Assembly: GCA_029204225.1 (NCBI GenBank)
Contig: CM055111.1
Location: 29,532,340 to 29,596,339, forward strand
Direction of reading: 5' to 3'
Origin: Diphasiastrum complanatum
Taxonomy: Eukaryota; Streptophyta; Lycopodiopsida; Lycopodiales; Lycopodiaceae
DNA: 64,000 nt
In this document: one piece after another, positions 1 through 12,190 of the stretch
Numbering within the stretch: the stretch's first letter is position 1
How the letters are laid out: each line of letters opens with the position of its first letter
Made by a program: the position numbers and the translations under genes
The notes under the pieces: model-generated
What the model was told of the DNA's origin: nothing
The model's input: the letters and a program-made list of their open reading frames with translations, nothing else
Databases searched by the model: none

Positions 1-351
1 GATTATGCCTCATTAAAGACATGTGAAAAAAGTCAAAGTATCCATTACTCAGTGGAAGGCGTTGGGCACAATCGCTTTCCAAAACAATTTAGGCTCGGCC
101 ACTCGAAGTTCACTAAGCACTTGGAGTTCACTAAGCAACTCCTATGCAAAAACTACTATGCAGGTGAGGGTTAGTTGTGGGGAGTTGGGAAAAGTACATA
201 TATTGAAATGGACTGTGTGCTCGTGTGCATGTAAACATCGTTAAAGTGCAAATGTGTGCGAAGCACGAGAAAGAGAGAAGCCCAAACGCAATTTCAAAAT
301 TTTGAAATTTGTGCTCATTACAACAAAGAACAAAGGCAAGCTCTCTCTCTG

Positions 352-399
<48 letters not shown>

Positions 400-1156
400 G
401 ACAAACACAGGAATCACAACAGCAGCAGCAGCACAAGCACCACCTCGAGAGCTAAGATTAGAGGATGCAACACCGTTTTGTTTCCATTCACCACTTCTTC
501 ATTGCCTGTGGAAGCTCACCATGATAGAAAACAGCTGGATTACATTATGTGCAATTGCTCGATAACTGATATCAGCAGCTGGGTTGAGTACCTCCCTCAC
601 ACGAAGATGCACGACGGCGATCTCTCCCTCATCCCAAACAAAATCTGGAGACGGAGTTTGGCACTGCGTTGGTTGTCTCTAGCTAGACCTGGAAAGCATC
701 AAATGTGTATTCGAAACCAGGTTTTGACAACAAAGGAAATGCACAAACCAGAGAAATATCTTGATATTAACCGTTGGTTGTCTCTTGCGAAATTTGGAAA
801 TAATCACATGTTTCTTCGAAATCAGGTTGTGGCAACAAATGAAATGTACAAACCGGAGAAATGATTTGATATTACACCTTCTTGCGAGCTGCATGCGATG
901 CCTTCGTTCATTGAAGCCGCTGCATAATCACTTTGTTGAAGAAAGCGGGAAACTTTATGGGACAGCCTATGTTCATGACAGTGAAAGGCAGAACCAGTTT
1001 AGCAATTGCTCTGGCAAACAGAAGCTCAGTTGCTGTTCTTCTTCTTCTACTACTACTACTATTCTTACTGCAGTTCACAATCTTGTCAGCTCAGCTGTAC
1101 CTCCCTGATTCTTTATATCTAACCCTCTCTTTGAATCTTTGAAAGAACCAGAAAAG
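1..1156 (+). promoter_or_regulatory. 5' flank and leader of MSL copy A
   Basis: No separate gene is seen here. The stretch holds a (TA)n microsatellite, a partly duplicated block near 690-860 (two related passages, each with GGTTGTCTCTxGC and AATCAGGTTxTGxCAACAAA-type wording), and short out-of-frame ATGs that could act as upstream ORFs. One of these begins at 933 and runs past the proposed start at 1157. It matches 55,796-57,117 upstream of copy B. No TATA box or transcription start can be assigned with confidence. Confidence 0.45.
356..396. repeat. (TA)n microsatellite
   Basis: About 20 TA units lie directly after a short CTCTCT run in the leader of copy A. At the corresponding place upstream of copy B (56,783-56,832) the microsatellite is (GA)n instead. 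Confidence 0.95.
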
Positions 1157-3529
1157 ATGAAACCTGTGTCAACATTAGGTAGTAGTGAATATAGACAGCA
1201 GCCCCCACCCGATCAATATGGTGTACATTCACTCAAAGAGAATGCCCAGTTTCTAAATCCCACAGAAGGAGCAGGAAGTGAATTAGAAGAAGTTGTGGTT
1301 AGAGTAGACAACGGATATAGCATCAGTATGGGAGAAAACAGCAGCAAGCTGGGAAATGGCAAAGAAGAAGGCTTGAGCCTCAATCGCCACAATGCCCAGA
1401 CATCTCACTCGAAATTGAGTAGTCCCAGTAGCAAAGAAAGGTACTTCGGGGTGCCAGTGGATCCCCCAATGAAGCTCATAGGTCGATTCCTCCAAATGCA
1501 GAGGGAATCCGGAGATGTTTCTTTCGATCCTGACATAGACTTAACGGAGTTTTCATGTGCTTCTGATAGCGGACTCGTCCAGCGAGATCTGTCCGCTGTT
1601 TCTCAGGCTTCTGAGAAATGTTTTGGGATGGCCAATGCTGAAAGGGGAAGCTCTCTATCGGGGAAATCCTCGACGTCGCACTATCCTCCTATTTATGTAG
1701 ATGCAGTTCATCAACCTCCCAACGAAGAAAATATGAAAATCAGGCCTAATTTAGCTCCGAAAGCATCAATTCCGTCCGCGGATGAGGTGGGCTTTCGAGA
1801 AAGTAGGAGCATGCCTCTATTCAGCGGGGGTGCCTGCCCACCACCATTGGATCCTGCACAAGTAGTCAAGAACCTAACTCGTTTACTGTCAGCTCGCAAT
1901 CTTGACCGTATGAAGAGTAAGTCGAGATTGGCAGAGCCGCATCCTCCTCTGGCTGTGAGTCAAAAGAAACCTTGCAGTTCTGGGCAGCTGGAGAAGGAAC
2001 AGCAGAAGCAGGGAAACCGCCCCAAATCCGCACTGCTGAGATCAGGTCAGCAGCTAGAAACCTCAGGGGCATTAAAAACAGGATTTCTAGCTATAGGAAA
2101 AGTGGAGGAGGAAGATGATCCCCTCAAGGATGTGGATCTTCCAGAGGAATATCTCAACAGCAAATGGAATGTTTGGTCAATTCTTGAATGGTTGGCTTTT
2201 GCTATCATCCTTGCAGCTCTGGTGTGTAGCATTCTGGTGCCCTACTTCAAACATAGGATGATTTGGGGTTTGCAAATCTGGAAGTGGGTGCTCATGGTGA
2301 TGGTGATTTTCCGAGGCGGGCTATTGTCTGGCTGGATAGTAAGAGTCATAGTCTTTTTTGTGGAAAAAAATTTCTTGCTGCGAAAGCGTGTCCTTTATTT
2401 TGTTTTTGGCTTACAAAAGGGAGTACAAACTTGCATGTGGCTCATGTTTGTGCTGCTGGCTTGGCTCTTTCTGTTAGATCCCAAGGTGGAGCACACAATG
2501 TGGAAACACAGAGCAATGACTTATGTAACAAAAGTGCTGATTTGTTTCCTCATTGGAGCTTTTATCTGGCTTATAAAGATCCTCTTGGTTAAAGTCTTGG
2601 CGTCATCCTACCATGTAAGCACTTATTTTGATAGAATCCAGGAGTCCTTGTTTAATCAATATATTTTGGAGACGCTTTCTGGTCCCCCTGTCATAGAGAT
2701 CCAGCATAAATTCAATGAGCAGAAGGAGCTATTCGAAGAAGTGTCGAATTTGAGGAAAGCTGGTGCAAAAATTTCAGCAGTTTCGGGCCTCCTAGATGAT
2801 CCACCCAGGAGGAGCATACTTCTGACAAAAAGTGAGCTCATTGGTAGCAAACGGCAGGTTTTGGAAGAGGGAAACAATAGAGATAGTGGGATCAGCATTG
2901 AGCACCTGCAGAGGATGAACCAAAGAAATATATCTGCTTGGAATATGAAGAGGCTTGTTAATTTAGTGAGGCACACAGGAATCTCTACCCTGACTCATAC
3001 TCTAGATGATGCTGCAGACAGTAATGACGTCCAGATCCAAAGTGAGTGGCAGGCGAAGGTTGCTGCAAAGCAGGTTTTCAAAAATGTTGCAAAACCTGGA
3101 AGAAAGTATGTTTACTACTCTTCATTTCTCCGGCTGTATGCATGCATGCATGATTGGATAATAATCTATTATGGAAGGTGCCTGCAAAATACTCGGTAAG
3201 GATTTCCAAAATATTTTTAGGCCGACACTTAAAAATTTTGGAAATTTTTGCCGGGCAAAATGCCAGCACCTTCCATTGCGTACTTTTACTTTGTTCCATT
3301 GCGTACTTTTACTTTGTTCACATGTACATTATGTAGTAAGTAATGTCCATCGGGAGAGCCATTATCATAAATAATTTGGGACCTGGGCAGCGGGTGGCGG
3401 AGGCCACGAGCTGCCGAGGGACCAGACTATTTGTGGTAATGGTCCGACCATCGACCATTTTCGCACGTAATTGACGGTTCGCCTGATTTTTTTCTATGAC
3501 CATGCTATCTCCCTCTGAACCAGCCATAG

Positions 3530-3576
<47 letters not shown>

Positions 3577-6203
3577 AGGCTGTCTCGCGTGCACCCAGGC
3601 AGCATTTTTTGAAAATGTTGACTTCGGGTCCTATATTATGCAAAATAATATAGGGCCCAAAACTACCTAAAAATCTGACGAACGGTAATTACGAAGCATG
3701 ATAGGCGGTGACTATGATCGACTAGTGTGAAACTGCCATAGGGCAGTCATATAGGCTGGAAAGCGCACCAGAAGGATTTTCAAAAAACGAGATGGATATT
3801 CTGCTTTTTAGGCTGCCCAAAAATGGGCATAATAAGCAGCAAGTATCCACTACATATTATGGAATGAGCTCGCGACAGATGACATTAATCTGCCCGCCGG
3901 CTGTAATTATGCATAGTTGCTGCATGCAGTAGAATCTGCATTTGAAAAACATAATCAACGTTTTTTAAGTTGAGCTTTTTCATAGGACCATCATGAGGCA
4001 AAATTTGCATCTAGAAAACATAATCAATGTTGAAAACAGTGGGTCGCCCATTCTACTTTTGACGTAGTCTTTAAAAAAAGGCATAAAATGCAGCACCTAT
4101 GCATTACACATTGGAAATAATCGTTTTGGTGACCTTTGGACAGCCAAGCCATAATTGAATGACCATTGAGCTGAGTGTAAAGGTTCATTAAAAGAGTTTT
4201 CTCAACTGTAAGGATTGTTAGACTCTACATTACAGCTGAAAACATTTATATGGTCCCTAGATTTTAACTTTTTATTAAGTGGAATGTGCTGCCCTAGGTT
4301 CTTTATATACATTTTATCACAAGGGTTTTGAAAAGTTTAATGGACTTCAAGATTTCATAAAGGGTTGATGTCACTTTCACAGATGATACTCTAATTTGCA
4401 TTTCATTTTAAGGATCTTTTTCAAAAAACAGGTCATACAAAAAGTTGAAACTATAATTTCTAAAGGAATAAAGTTCTTTGCATTAATTAATCCACTTCAA
4501 ACATATGAAGTGAAATGCCAAGACAAATTTCCTTTATGTTTTATGTTTTCTGTTTCAGGTACATTATTCTAGATGATTTACTTCACTTTATGCAACCAGA
4601 TGAAGCTTCAAAGGGCATGGCCTTGTTCGATGGTGCAACAGAAAGTGGACAAATCACAAAGCAAAATCTGGTCAATTGGGTGGTATGATTTTGAATCCTT
4701 ATTTTGGTTGATATTGATATTCTCCTTGTTTTATGAAAAGATTGCAATCTGCATGTTAGCAAATCTATTTGCAAGTTGTGCACGATGATGGGTGTGTTGT
4801 TGGAGCTTGTGGCACCCAAAGAAATGTCCCATAAACTAATTCAAAATGCTTATTAGCCTCCATACAATCTCAAAGTAGACAAGTTTCTCTTGTCCCATAG
4901 TACCAGCCTTTTGGGGTAGAAGGGAAGGTGGATGGCTAGGATGGCTAGGCGTTGGGGATGGGATCCCATGCTTAGCCTACTAGTGCCCTTTGTGCATGCT
5001 CTCCTCTACTAGATTGGTTGTGCTGGTTTGTGCTACCGAACTCTAACACTATGTAATAGTTATCACCAAGATCATTGATAGAGCATCACAAACAAAAGTA
5101 GCCAACAAACTCATGATGATCTAACAACCTCCAAGATCACAGTCCATACACAGACATGATCCAAGTAGCTGGACACGAAACATATAGTTTTTTAGATGGT
5201 TTTTCCGGTTATAATCAAGTCTTTATTAAGGAAGAAGATAGATCTGAAACAACATTTGCCACTGATAGGGGGACGTATGCTTATACGTGAATGCCCTTCG
5301 GTCTATGTAATGCGCCTACTACATTTCAACGCATCATGAACATTTTTCAAAAAAATTTGAGGAAATTCTTAGAAATCTGTATGGATGACTTTTGTGTTTA
5401 CATATCCATTACTAATCATTTAGATGCATTAGAAAAGACTTAAAAATGATTTCAAGAGGAATCTTTAAAATCGCATATGTCGGGAGCGAGCACACTCCTT
5501 TAAATTGATTTTCCTACATTGTTTGTCTGTGTTTGCCATATTAGATTTTATCCTGCATGTTAGTTTTTTTTTTTTCTGCTACCCATATTTTGACATAAGC
5601 TTCTATTGCCCAGTGTCTACAAATCCCTTGGTACCAGTTTTTGGGGCTTTATGTGGACAAGTTTGGGTGGCTAGGTGGTGGGGATGGGATCCCATGCACG
5701 ACCCGAAAGGAGAAGCTCAAAAGGGTAGAAAGCCAATATTTAGCATGATATCAGAGCCCGGTTCATTGAATCCACCAACTTAAGGGTTGCTTAGCTTAAG
5801 ATGGTTGTTGGAATTATGCAAGCATCACAACCAAGTGACATGGCGATGTGATGCCTCCCATATCTGAAAGTTGGCAAAAGGTAGGCTCCTTGAATTAGAG
5901 TTCTAATGAGTTGTGCCATAAGTAATTGATAGCGATGAGATCTCAAGCGTAGCATAACAGGGCAGAAAGCTAATTTTTCAATAGTAAAATGACAAAAACA
6001 CTTTCGACACTGAAGATGCATTTGTTGCATTTCAATGTGAGGTTCCCTAATTGAAATTTCAATTCTACTTGCAAAGAGGAAGGTTAAGAACATCACAAAG
6101 TAAAAGATCAAGAGTGCTAAAACCATTTCATGGATTGTACATTATGTTGATGGCTCGGGATATAGATTACGCACAGACTTGAATGCATGTGCATTCGGGT
6201 TGT

Positions 6204-6234
<31 letters not shown>

Positions 6235-7859
6235 ACACCCATTTCCCCTTCGCGGCTTCTGGCAGCCCCAACCACCACCAGCTAGCTCCCGCTGCCCATC
6301 CAGCCGCCGACTCTCGAGCACCGATTCCTCGTCCCCTTCTCCTGGAGCACCACATGGCAATGTAAAACATCCCATAAGCAATCCCGAGATTTTTCCAGCA
6401 AGCCATATAATTGCAAACTCGCCTCTGTTTTTGAATGTGTGCAGGTGCCCGGGAGAGCTCGGTGCCCAGGAAAAGTGGCGCCGCTACTCGGGACACGCTA
6501 GTGCCCAGGAAGAAAAAAGCAGCGTCGTTGCCTAGGACATGTTGGCGCCCATGAAATATGCGCCGATGCCCGTTTCACGCCAGTGCCCAGGAGAAATCGC
6601 GTCCCGACACGAGAGTGAAAAATGGCCCCGCTGGTGCTCGCAGGACATTTTCTCGGGCACCGACATGTCCCGGGCAATAGCGCCAATGGTGGGGGGAGTC
6701 AGCGTGTCTCAGGCAACATTGCTAGTGGTAGGGGGAGGCAACGATTGTAACCAAGGTAGCACAGGGGCCGGGCACGTATAGCTCGTGCGCAGAGGCATTT
6801 AATGCTCTATGTAATGTATCCCTAGGCCATGTTGATCAAGTGCTTGGAAAAATCGGGAAAGTATAGCAATGGAACCGACATCATTTCTCAAATTTGATAT
6901 CATAAATCTTTGATGATTTTTTATATATGCATATGAATCCTTTAATGAATAATAGCTTCAAAAAAATCGAGAAACTTTAAAAAGTGTATGTTTTTTGAGG
7001 ACAACTCAAAAGAGGTCTGCCAAGCAAGGAAGTCATAACAAATATAGTGTAGACGCCAAGTTTTACTTCTATTCCCTTTCTTGGAGTTGAACTGTTTGCT
7101 ACATCACCGTAATGCATAGTTGTTGTATTTTTTACCCATTTTTTAGATTGCTCAAAAAGCAGAATGGGCGATCCATTATTTTCAATGATTGATTATAATT
7201 TTCAAATGCAAATTTTGCTTCATAATGGTCCTATGAAACCTATGAAAAAAGCTCAGTTTTGAAAATGTTGATTATGTTTTTCAAATGCAGATTCTACTCC
7301 ATTATGGTCATGTAAAAAAGCATCAACTATGCATTACTCAATCAAATGAGCCCCGCAAATGACATTCCTGTGGCTAAAGAATCATAGTCTTGGCCCCTAT
7401 GGGCCTCGCCTACGACTCTTTACAGGCTCTTTGCATAATACGTAATGGATTTTTGGTGACTATTCTGCCCATCTTTGAACAGATTAAAAAGCAGAATAGT
7501 CACTTGTTTTTTTTTTTTTAATTTAGTGCAGATTTTGCCTGCGTCTGCCACGTGGCAGCATCGGATTGGTCTCAAATTTTTTTAGTGCTGATTCTGCTTG
7601 CGCCTGCCACGTGGCAACAAAGGATTGGTTTAAAAAGGGTCCAAAAATTCATTACGCAATGGAAGGGGCCGGGCAAATCCTTTTCTTCTTCTTGTCATTG
7701 CCATGGCCGCCCTTGCTTCCCGGCCATTCTGCTCGGTTCGGATTTTCAAAAAATTTCAGGGCCGAGCCTAAAAAATTTTGAAAATCTGAACCTGGCCTTT
7801 GCCCGCTCCTTCCATAATACATAATCACCTCATTTAAGTGTGTTATGACCTGAATATAC

Positions 7860-7909
<50 letters not shown>

Positions 7910-9280
7910 CTGCCCTGTATGGCTTTCCTGGCAGGTGAATGTCTACAAGGAGCGTAAAGCACTTGCTCTGTCGTTGAACGACACTAGAACTGCAGTCAAC
8001 AAACTCCATCGAGTGATCGATATTGTGATTGCATTGCTCATTATTGTTATTTGGGTATTAGTGCTTGGAATCGCCACTACCCACCTGCTTCTGCTCATTT
8101 TCTCACAGTTGGTGGTGATAGTTTTCATATTTGGAAACACGTGCAAGACGCTCTTTGAAGCAATTATATTCCTCTTTGTTATGCATCCGTTCGATGTTGG
8201 GGACCGCTGCGTTGTTGATGGTGTGGAGGTATCACATTAAAACTTTTCTTAAGTTACGGTTCACTTCGTTTTGACTTTTGCTCTGTAATCATGATTCAAC
8301 CTTTTGTAATTGGAGCAAGCAATTATATGCTCTCATCTGTCAGTGATTTTCTTATTGTTACTTTTAAGTTCCAAGCTAAAAAATCCACAGGTACCTGGAA
8401 ATCCCTGAAAATAGACTTTTATGAAGGAGAGCTAATTTTACACTCAGGTTTTTCCTAGTTCCCTGCCAACTTTGTGATGAAATCCATAGCTATATGGGTA
8501 TCCATTTACCCTTATGGACAGGTAAAGGTGGTAATATTCTTGGAAGGTTCTCATCTGTCAAACTGACCACAGTTGTTTTTTATGTGGTGTACAGATGGTT
8601 GTGGAGGAAATGAACATATTGAATACTGTATTTTTGCGTTATGATAATGAGAAGATCTACTATCCCAACTCTCTACTCGCAACAAAGCCAATAAGTAACT
8701 TTCATAGAAGCCCGGATATGGGCGATGCCTTTAATTTTTCAGTCCATATTTTAACCCCCATGGAGAAAATTGCGGCTCTTAAAGCAAAGATTGCAAGGTA
8801 GTATATGGCACCTTATGCTCCATAGCGTGATTCGAAAGCCCATGTTTAATGCTATTGTAGAACATGCTCTTAGTTTATTTGATCTGGTTATAATCTGTTG
8901 TTTCGATGCTTCTAACATGCTTATAACATGTTCTTTGCTTGAACACTTTGAACTCAATACGATGGCTAGTATTGTTCAATGAGGACATTTCTGAGAGAAT
9001 ATTTTGTATTTGCAGGTATCTCGAGAGTAAGCCACATCATTGGTATGCAAATCACACTGTTATTGTGAACGAAATTGACGACATGCACACGATGAGGATG
9101 AGTTTGACAGTTAGACATAGAATGAACTATCAAAATTTTATTGAGAAACAAATTCGCAGATCTGACCTTATTCTGGAAATGAAAAAGTATTTTCAAGAGC
9201 TTGGAATCGAACATCATCTTTTACCTGAAGAAGTCCATATCCATAACGGCTTGAGTCGTGAGAGTTATCTCACTAGTTGA
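1157..9280 (+). CDS. MSL10-like: MscS-like mechanosensitive ion channel, copy A (five exons)
   Basis: Exons by GT-AG signals and frame: 1157-3105, 4559-4682, 7935-8228, 8595-8797, 9016-9280. Together they give 2,835 nt, 944 codons plus stop, with no internal stop. MSL class II proteins are non-selective stretch-activated channels, usually of the plasma membrane. Residues 1-335 are a soluble, Ser-rich N-terminus with an acidic EEEDD stretch at its end. Four membrane segments follow at about 340-363, 372-402, 410-440 and 454-482, then a cytosolic loop. Exon 3 encodes two more segments (about 719-738 and 741-776), and FDVGDRCVVDG opens the MscS beta domain, continued by exons 4-5 (YPNSLLATKPISNFHRSP). 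I chose ATG 1157 because it is the first ATG in frame and is shared with copy B; no in-frame ATG lies closer upstream in A. Intron 2 (3.25 kb) carries mobile-element debris. Compared with B, it lacks 46 residues after KERY and has nine more at the C-terminus. Confidence 0.88.
3168..3282. mobile_element. Foldback (MITE-like) element in intron 1 of copy A
   Basis: Imperfect inverted repeat: GGAAGGTGCC... at the left and ...AGCACCTTCC at the right, with internal GGTAAGGATTTCC and GCCGGGCAAAATG blocks. These match the elements at 7,651-7,822, 53,262-53,376 and 58,798-58,901. It has no coding capacity. It begins about 60 bases after the exon 1 donor. Confidence 0.65.
3531..3573. repeat. (CT)n microsatellite
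   Basis: About 21 uninterrupted CT units in intron 1 of copy A. Confidence 0.95.
5190..5467 (+). pseudogene. Ty3/gypsy reverse-transcriptase fragment inside MSL copy A intron 2
   Basis: The + strand reads FSGYNQV, then TTFATDRGTYAY, PFGLCNAPTTFQRIM and CMDDFCVY. These are the consecutive reverse-transcriptase motifs of gypsy elements, including the catalytic DD pair. At least two in-frame stops interrupt it, and no LTR is visible alongside. It resembles, but is not a copy of, the RT of the element at 33,832-45,583. It is an old intronic insertion remnant. Confidence 0.85.
6205..6234. repeat. Poly-C tract of 30
   Basis: Thirty consecutive C residues in intron 2 of copy A, followed by a C-rich passage. 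It produces proline-run ORFs that I do not consider genes. Confidence 0.95.
6440..6770. repeat. GC-rich degenerate minisatellite-like block
   Basis: GTGCCCAGGA recurs near 6,462, 6,510 and 6,582, amid repeated GGCGCC, CGGGACA/CGGGCA and GACATGT variants. The block is much more GC-rich than the rest of the intron. It is probably a diverged minisatellite or part of an LTR; the unit length is not constant. Confidence 0.4.
7651..7822. mobile_element. Foldback (MITE-like) element in intron 2 of copy A
   Basis: Inverted ends ATTACGCAATGGAAGGGGCC and GCCCGCTCCTTCCATAATAC enclose an imperfect stem with GGATTTTCAAAAAATT and AATTTTGAAAATC. It belongs to the same family as 58,798-58,901. A further inverted pair (GGTGACTATTCTGCCCAT / AAGCAGAATAGTCAC) lies just left at 7,450-7,505, and the same pair recurs near 53,070-53,125. 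Confidence 0.7.
7863..7905 (+). repeat. (CT)n tract upstream of exon 3 acceptor, copy A
   Basis: About 21 CT units end some 30 bases before the CAG acceptor at 7,932-7,934. Copy B has the same arrangement (47,788-47,835 read on the minus strand). The run lies where a branch point and polypyrimidine tract are expected. Confidence 0.9.
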
Positions 9281-10225
9281 TTCTACAGTTTTATAAGAGA
9301 TAATCAGAGATTGTTATGTACAGCCGTCAGCAGCTAAATAATTTTCCAGCTAAGAAAGAAGTTTATGTCCTGATTATGACCAAAATACGGAAGCTGCTCT
9401 TTCCCCAATTCAGAGAGTTGAGCTGCCTTCAAACCTTAGTTCAGATAGATACTCATTAGAGCAGATCATAGCTCACACAAGGGATCAGAATGTTGACTGC
9501 CACAGGGGCAAACACTTTCGTGTATATCAACTGATGCGAAATTATACTGAGCTATGAACCTTCAAGATCTAGGTAACGGCCAGCAGTATGAAATGCCAAT
9601 TGTTGTCTTCGAATTTGAAATCTTTGGCTCCGCTTTTGCTTCTGACGCGATTGTAAAGACAGGTACACATTCGGTTTATGAGACTGAATACGTATTGCTT
9701 GCTAATGGCTGTTTTATTGAAGCCTTTCTCATGGTTTCTTCACGCTTATAACTTGATATCTGTTAGATTCTGTTTGTGAGGCCCTCTGGATTTTGCGATA
9801 TGTATCTTGTATTGGACTTTGTTACGTGTATCTTGTATTGCTACTAAAAAAAATATCCGCATACTTTACAGGGTTGAAAGAGTCTTCAATGCTGCAAAAC
9901 GTCTACTTCTTGAAGACAAATGCAATTATTAGCTAATCAGCTGTAATTGTACCTTCAGAATCTAAGTTAACAGTGATAGAAGCTCCATCGACTCATACGC
10001 TCACACTTCCAGCTTTTGAAGTAGAAGGTTTCATTGGTTGTATCAACCACTAACAAAGATTAACTACCCTCAACTTAAAAAAGGTCCCCTTAAAGAAGGG
10101 GAACCTGAGTCGTGCAACAAGATATTATCTTGGATGATGGTAATCCTGGAAGATCCCATATAGTATAAACGTATCATCCTTTTCAATTTCAATGTTTAAA
10201 ATAAAGAGGAATGATATGCCGCTTA
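9281..10225 (+). other. 3' flank of MSL copy A
   Basis: It matches 45,797-46,444 in reverse, except that about 330 bases of A (roughly 9,577-9,906) are absent from B. No gene is seen. AT-rich stretches near 9,780-9,860 could hold the polyadenylation site, but none can be fixed. Confidence 0.5.
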
Positions 10226-12190
10226 TGTTTTGGCATATGTGCAATGCTTGGATGTTCTTCCCTGCATGCATATTAGAGCTCACAGGGACAAGCACATCCT
10301 TACAGATGGGTGCTAATGATATGGTACGCAAGTCTTTGTCTCAAGCTAGGCTCAGTGATCTTGCTAATATCTCCAAGCTGGTGGGGCTGGTATGCACTCA
10401 TCTTTGTGTTGCAAGGGGAACACAATTTGCAGAATATGTTGTAATAGCAAAAAAAGCAATTCTTAGGAGTTCATGTTGATTACAGAAAGAGCTTTAGTTT
10501 TTGTAATACCATGAAATTGGCACTGAATCAGATTGAAAGCTTTAGAGTATAGTGCAATAGAATCACAAGCATTCTGGTATGTGTATCGAGCAATCCCACT
10601 TCTAGATGTGGTGTTGGACTAGAAATTGCTACTCATTGCCGAGCACACCATCTCAAACTGTAATAGACTAGTACAAATGATGATATCCATGCAGTTTTTA
10701 CATGTTTACTGCTGGATCAGCCAAAAATTAACTAATACTGAAGTAGCAATTTCCATTGACATTAGCACCAAATGCTTTAGTGAACCTGATCTCCAAAAAG
10801 TTGCAATCATGACACTTCTATGATAGATTGTAAGAGTAGATTATTGAGATAATAAAAGACATTAGGGAAGACTTGAAATCTACTCACAATGTGAAAAGAG
10901 CTCAAGAAGTTGAATGAAACGAGTCCATTCAAAAACTATTGAAGGCCCTCTTTCTAAGAAACCAAAATTTTGTTTCATACAATTAACTTTCTATTCATGT
11001 GCAATTTTGAAAATTGATTCTATGTAATACAAAGCTTTTTACTAGTGCCCGAAAACATAACCTTGACAAACTTTGTCACTTCAAAAATTCCAGCTGATAT
11101 GTAAGCTATTCTCTCAAATTATTTTGAACCAAATAGTTACCAATTCGTTTTATCCATTAAATTGCTAAACTTAAGTGAAAAAAATGTTTGAATTTCTTTT
11201 ATAAAGGGTACTACGAATTATGATATAATGTATATACACATTCATAATTGATGTTCATGTATGTTTTAAGATCATTATTATGATAATTTTAGCTGGATTA
11301 AAATGCCAATCCATTATCAAAGTCGGTAAAATATAATGTTATTGCAATAAATTGCTTTGCAAGAATTTGCAATTTCAGAGTTCTTCTAAAAAATTTAGAG
11401 GGAATACAATAATCAAATTTTAAGCCCTTGCTCATTGCAAAGTATTCCACATTTCATTCATAAAGTTCAAATGAAACTTACTAAGTCAAAATCCTTCAAA
11501 TAATACAATATGTATCTTTTAGAATTCTTTTCTTGCTTTTCTTTGTAGTCGAAATTCAAATTCTTGTCCAATCCTTTTGTATTTCGATAAAAGCATCATA
11601 ACCCAATATCCATGATACCAATGTAGGTGTACTTTGGAATATGGGAGGCGAATGACTACAACTGTTATAAGAAGAAGAATGCACAAGGGAGTGAAGATCA
11701 AAGCAACCTTGCACAAGGGGAGGAGGAAGAAGATGGCTTCATTTGATAGTAGTTTCATGTTGAAATTGGTCATATATGTTGTAGCGCTCTCATAAAATAT
11801 TGATATTAATGCTTTATTGCATCGAGATGGCTAGTAAATATTTGCTCTCAATGTGAGCATATAGAACTTGATCAAAGGCTTTTCAATAAGAGATTTGCAA
11901 ATATTTTAATTTATAGATTCAAATCTATTTGAAACGCTAATGTTAACACTATCTAGAGAAGGGCTAAATTTGTTAGATACTAGCTAGGAAACTCAAATAG
12001 ACCGCAAAATCAAGTTTCATCGATCTCTAGAGAAAGAAATGAGCCAACAAATTATAGGGGGTATGAGAATATCGGTTCTAACTCAAAGCTAGATTGATGT
12101 GAAAGCTACCTTGAAAGGGTATATGGATGCTATAAACTAAAATGTTTCCACATTAGCTATAAATGTGAACATTTTAAAAAGACAAATGAA
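10226..12190. other. AT-rich intergenic sequence
   Basis: No coding frame longer than about 95 codons shows recognisable protein features. Nothing supported is seen here. Confidence 0.5.

Larger units (their letters stand above)
100..10225 (+). repeat. Left arm of ~10-11 kb inverted duplication
   Basis: This segment is matched in reverse orientation by 45,797-57,117. The outer edge lies where the GTTCACTAAGCACT motif (about 108-120) meets its partner near 57,100. The inner edge lies where similarity stops just after GATATGCCGCTTATG (about 10,215) and its partner near 45,797. It contains MSL copy A with its leader, introns and 3' flank. Identity varies: near-perfect in the second half of exon 1, clearly lower in the N-terminal coding part and in introns. 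Edges were set by eye, to within some tens of bases. Confidence 0.85.

Noticed and set aside
254-864. Open frames across the (TA)n repeat giving Ile/Tyr runs
   Set aside because: Caused by the microsatellite; they lie in the leader of copy A and are not matched in copy B.
6179-6535. Open frame with a long proline run (and glycine run on the other strand)
   Set aside because: It is produced by the 30-base poly-C tract inside an MSL intron; no other coding sign.
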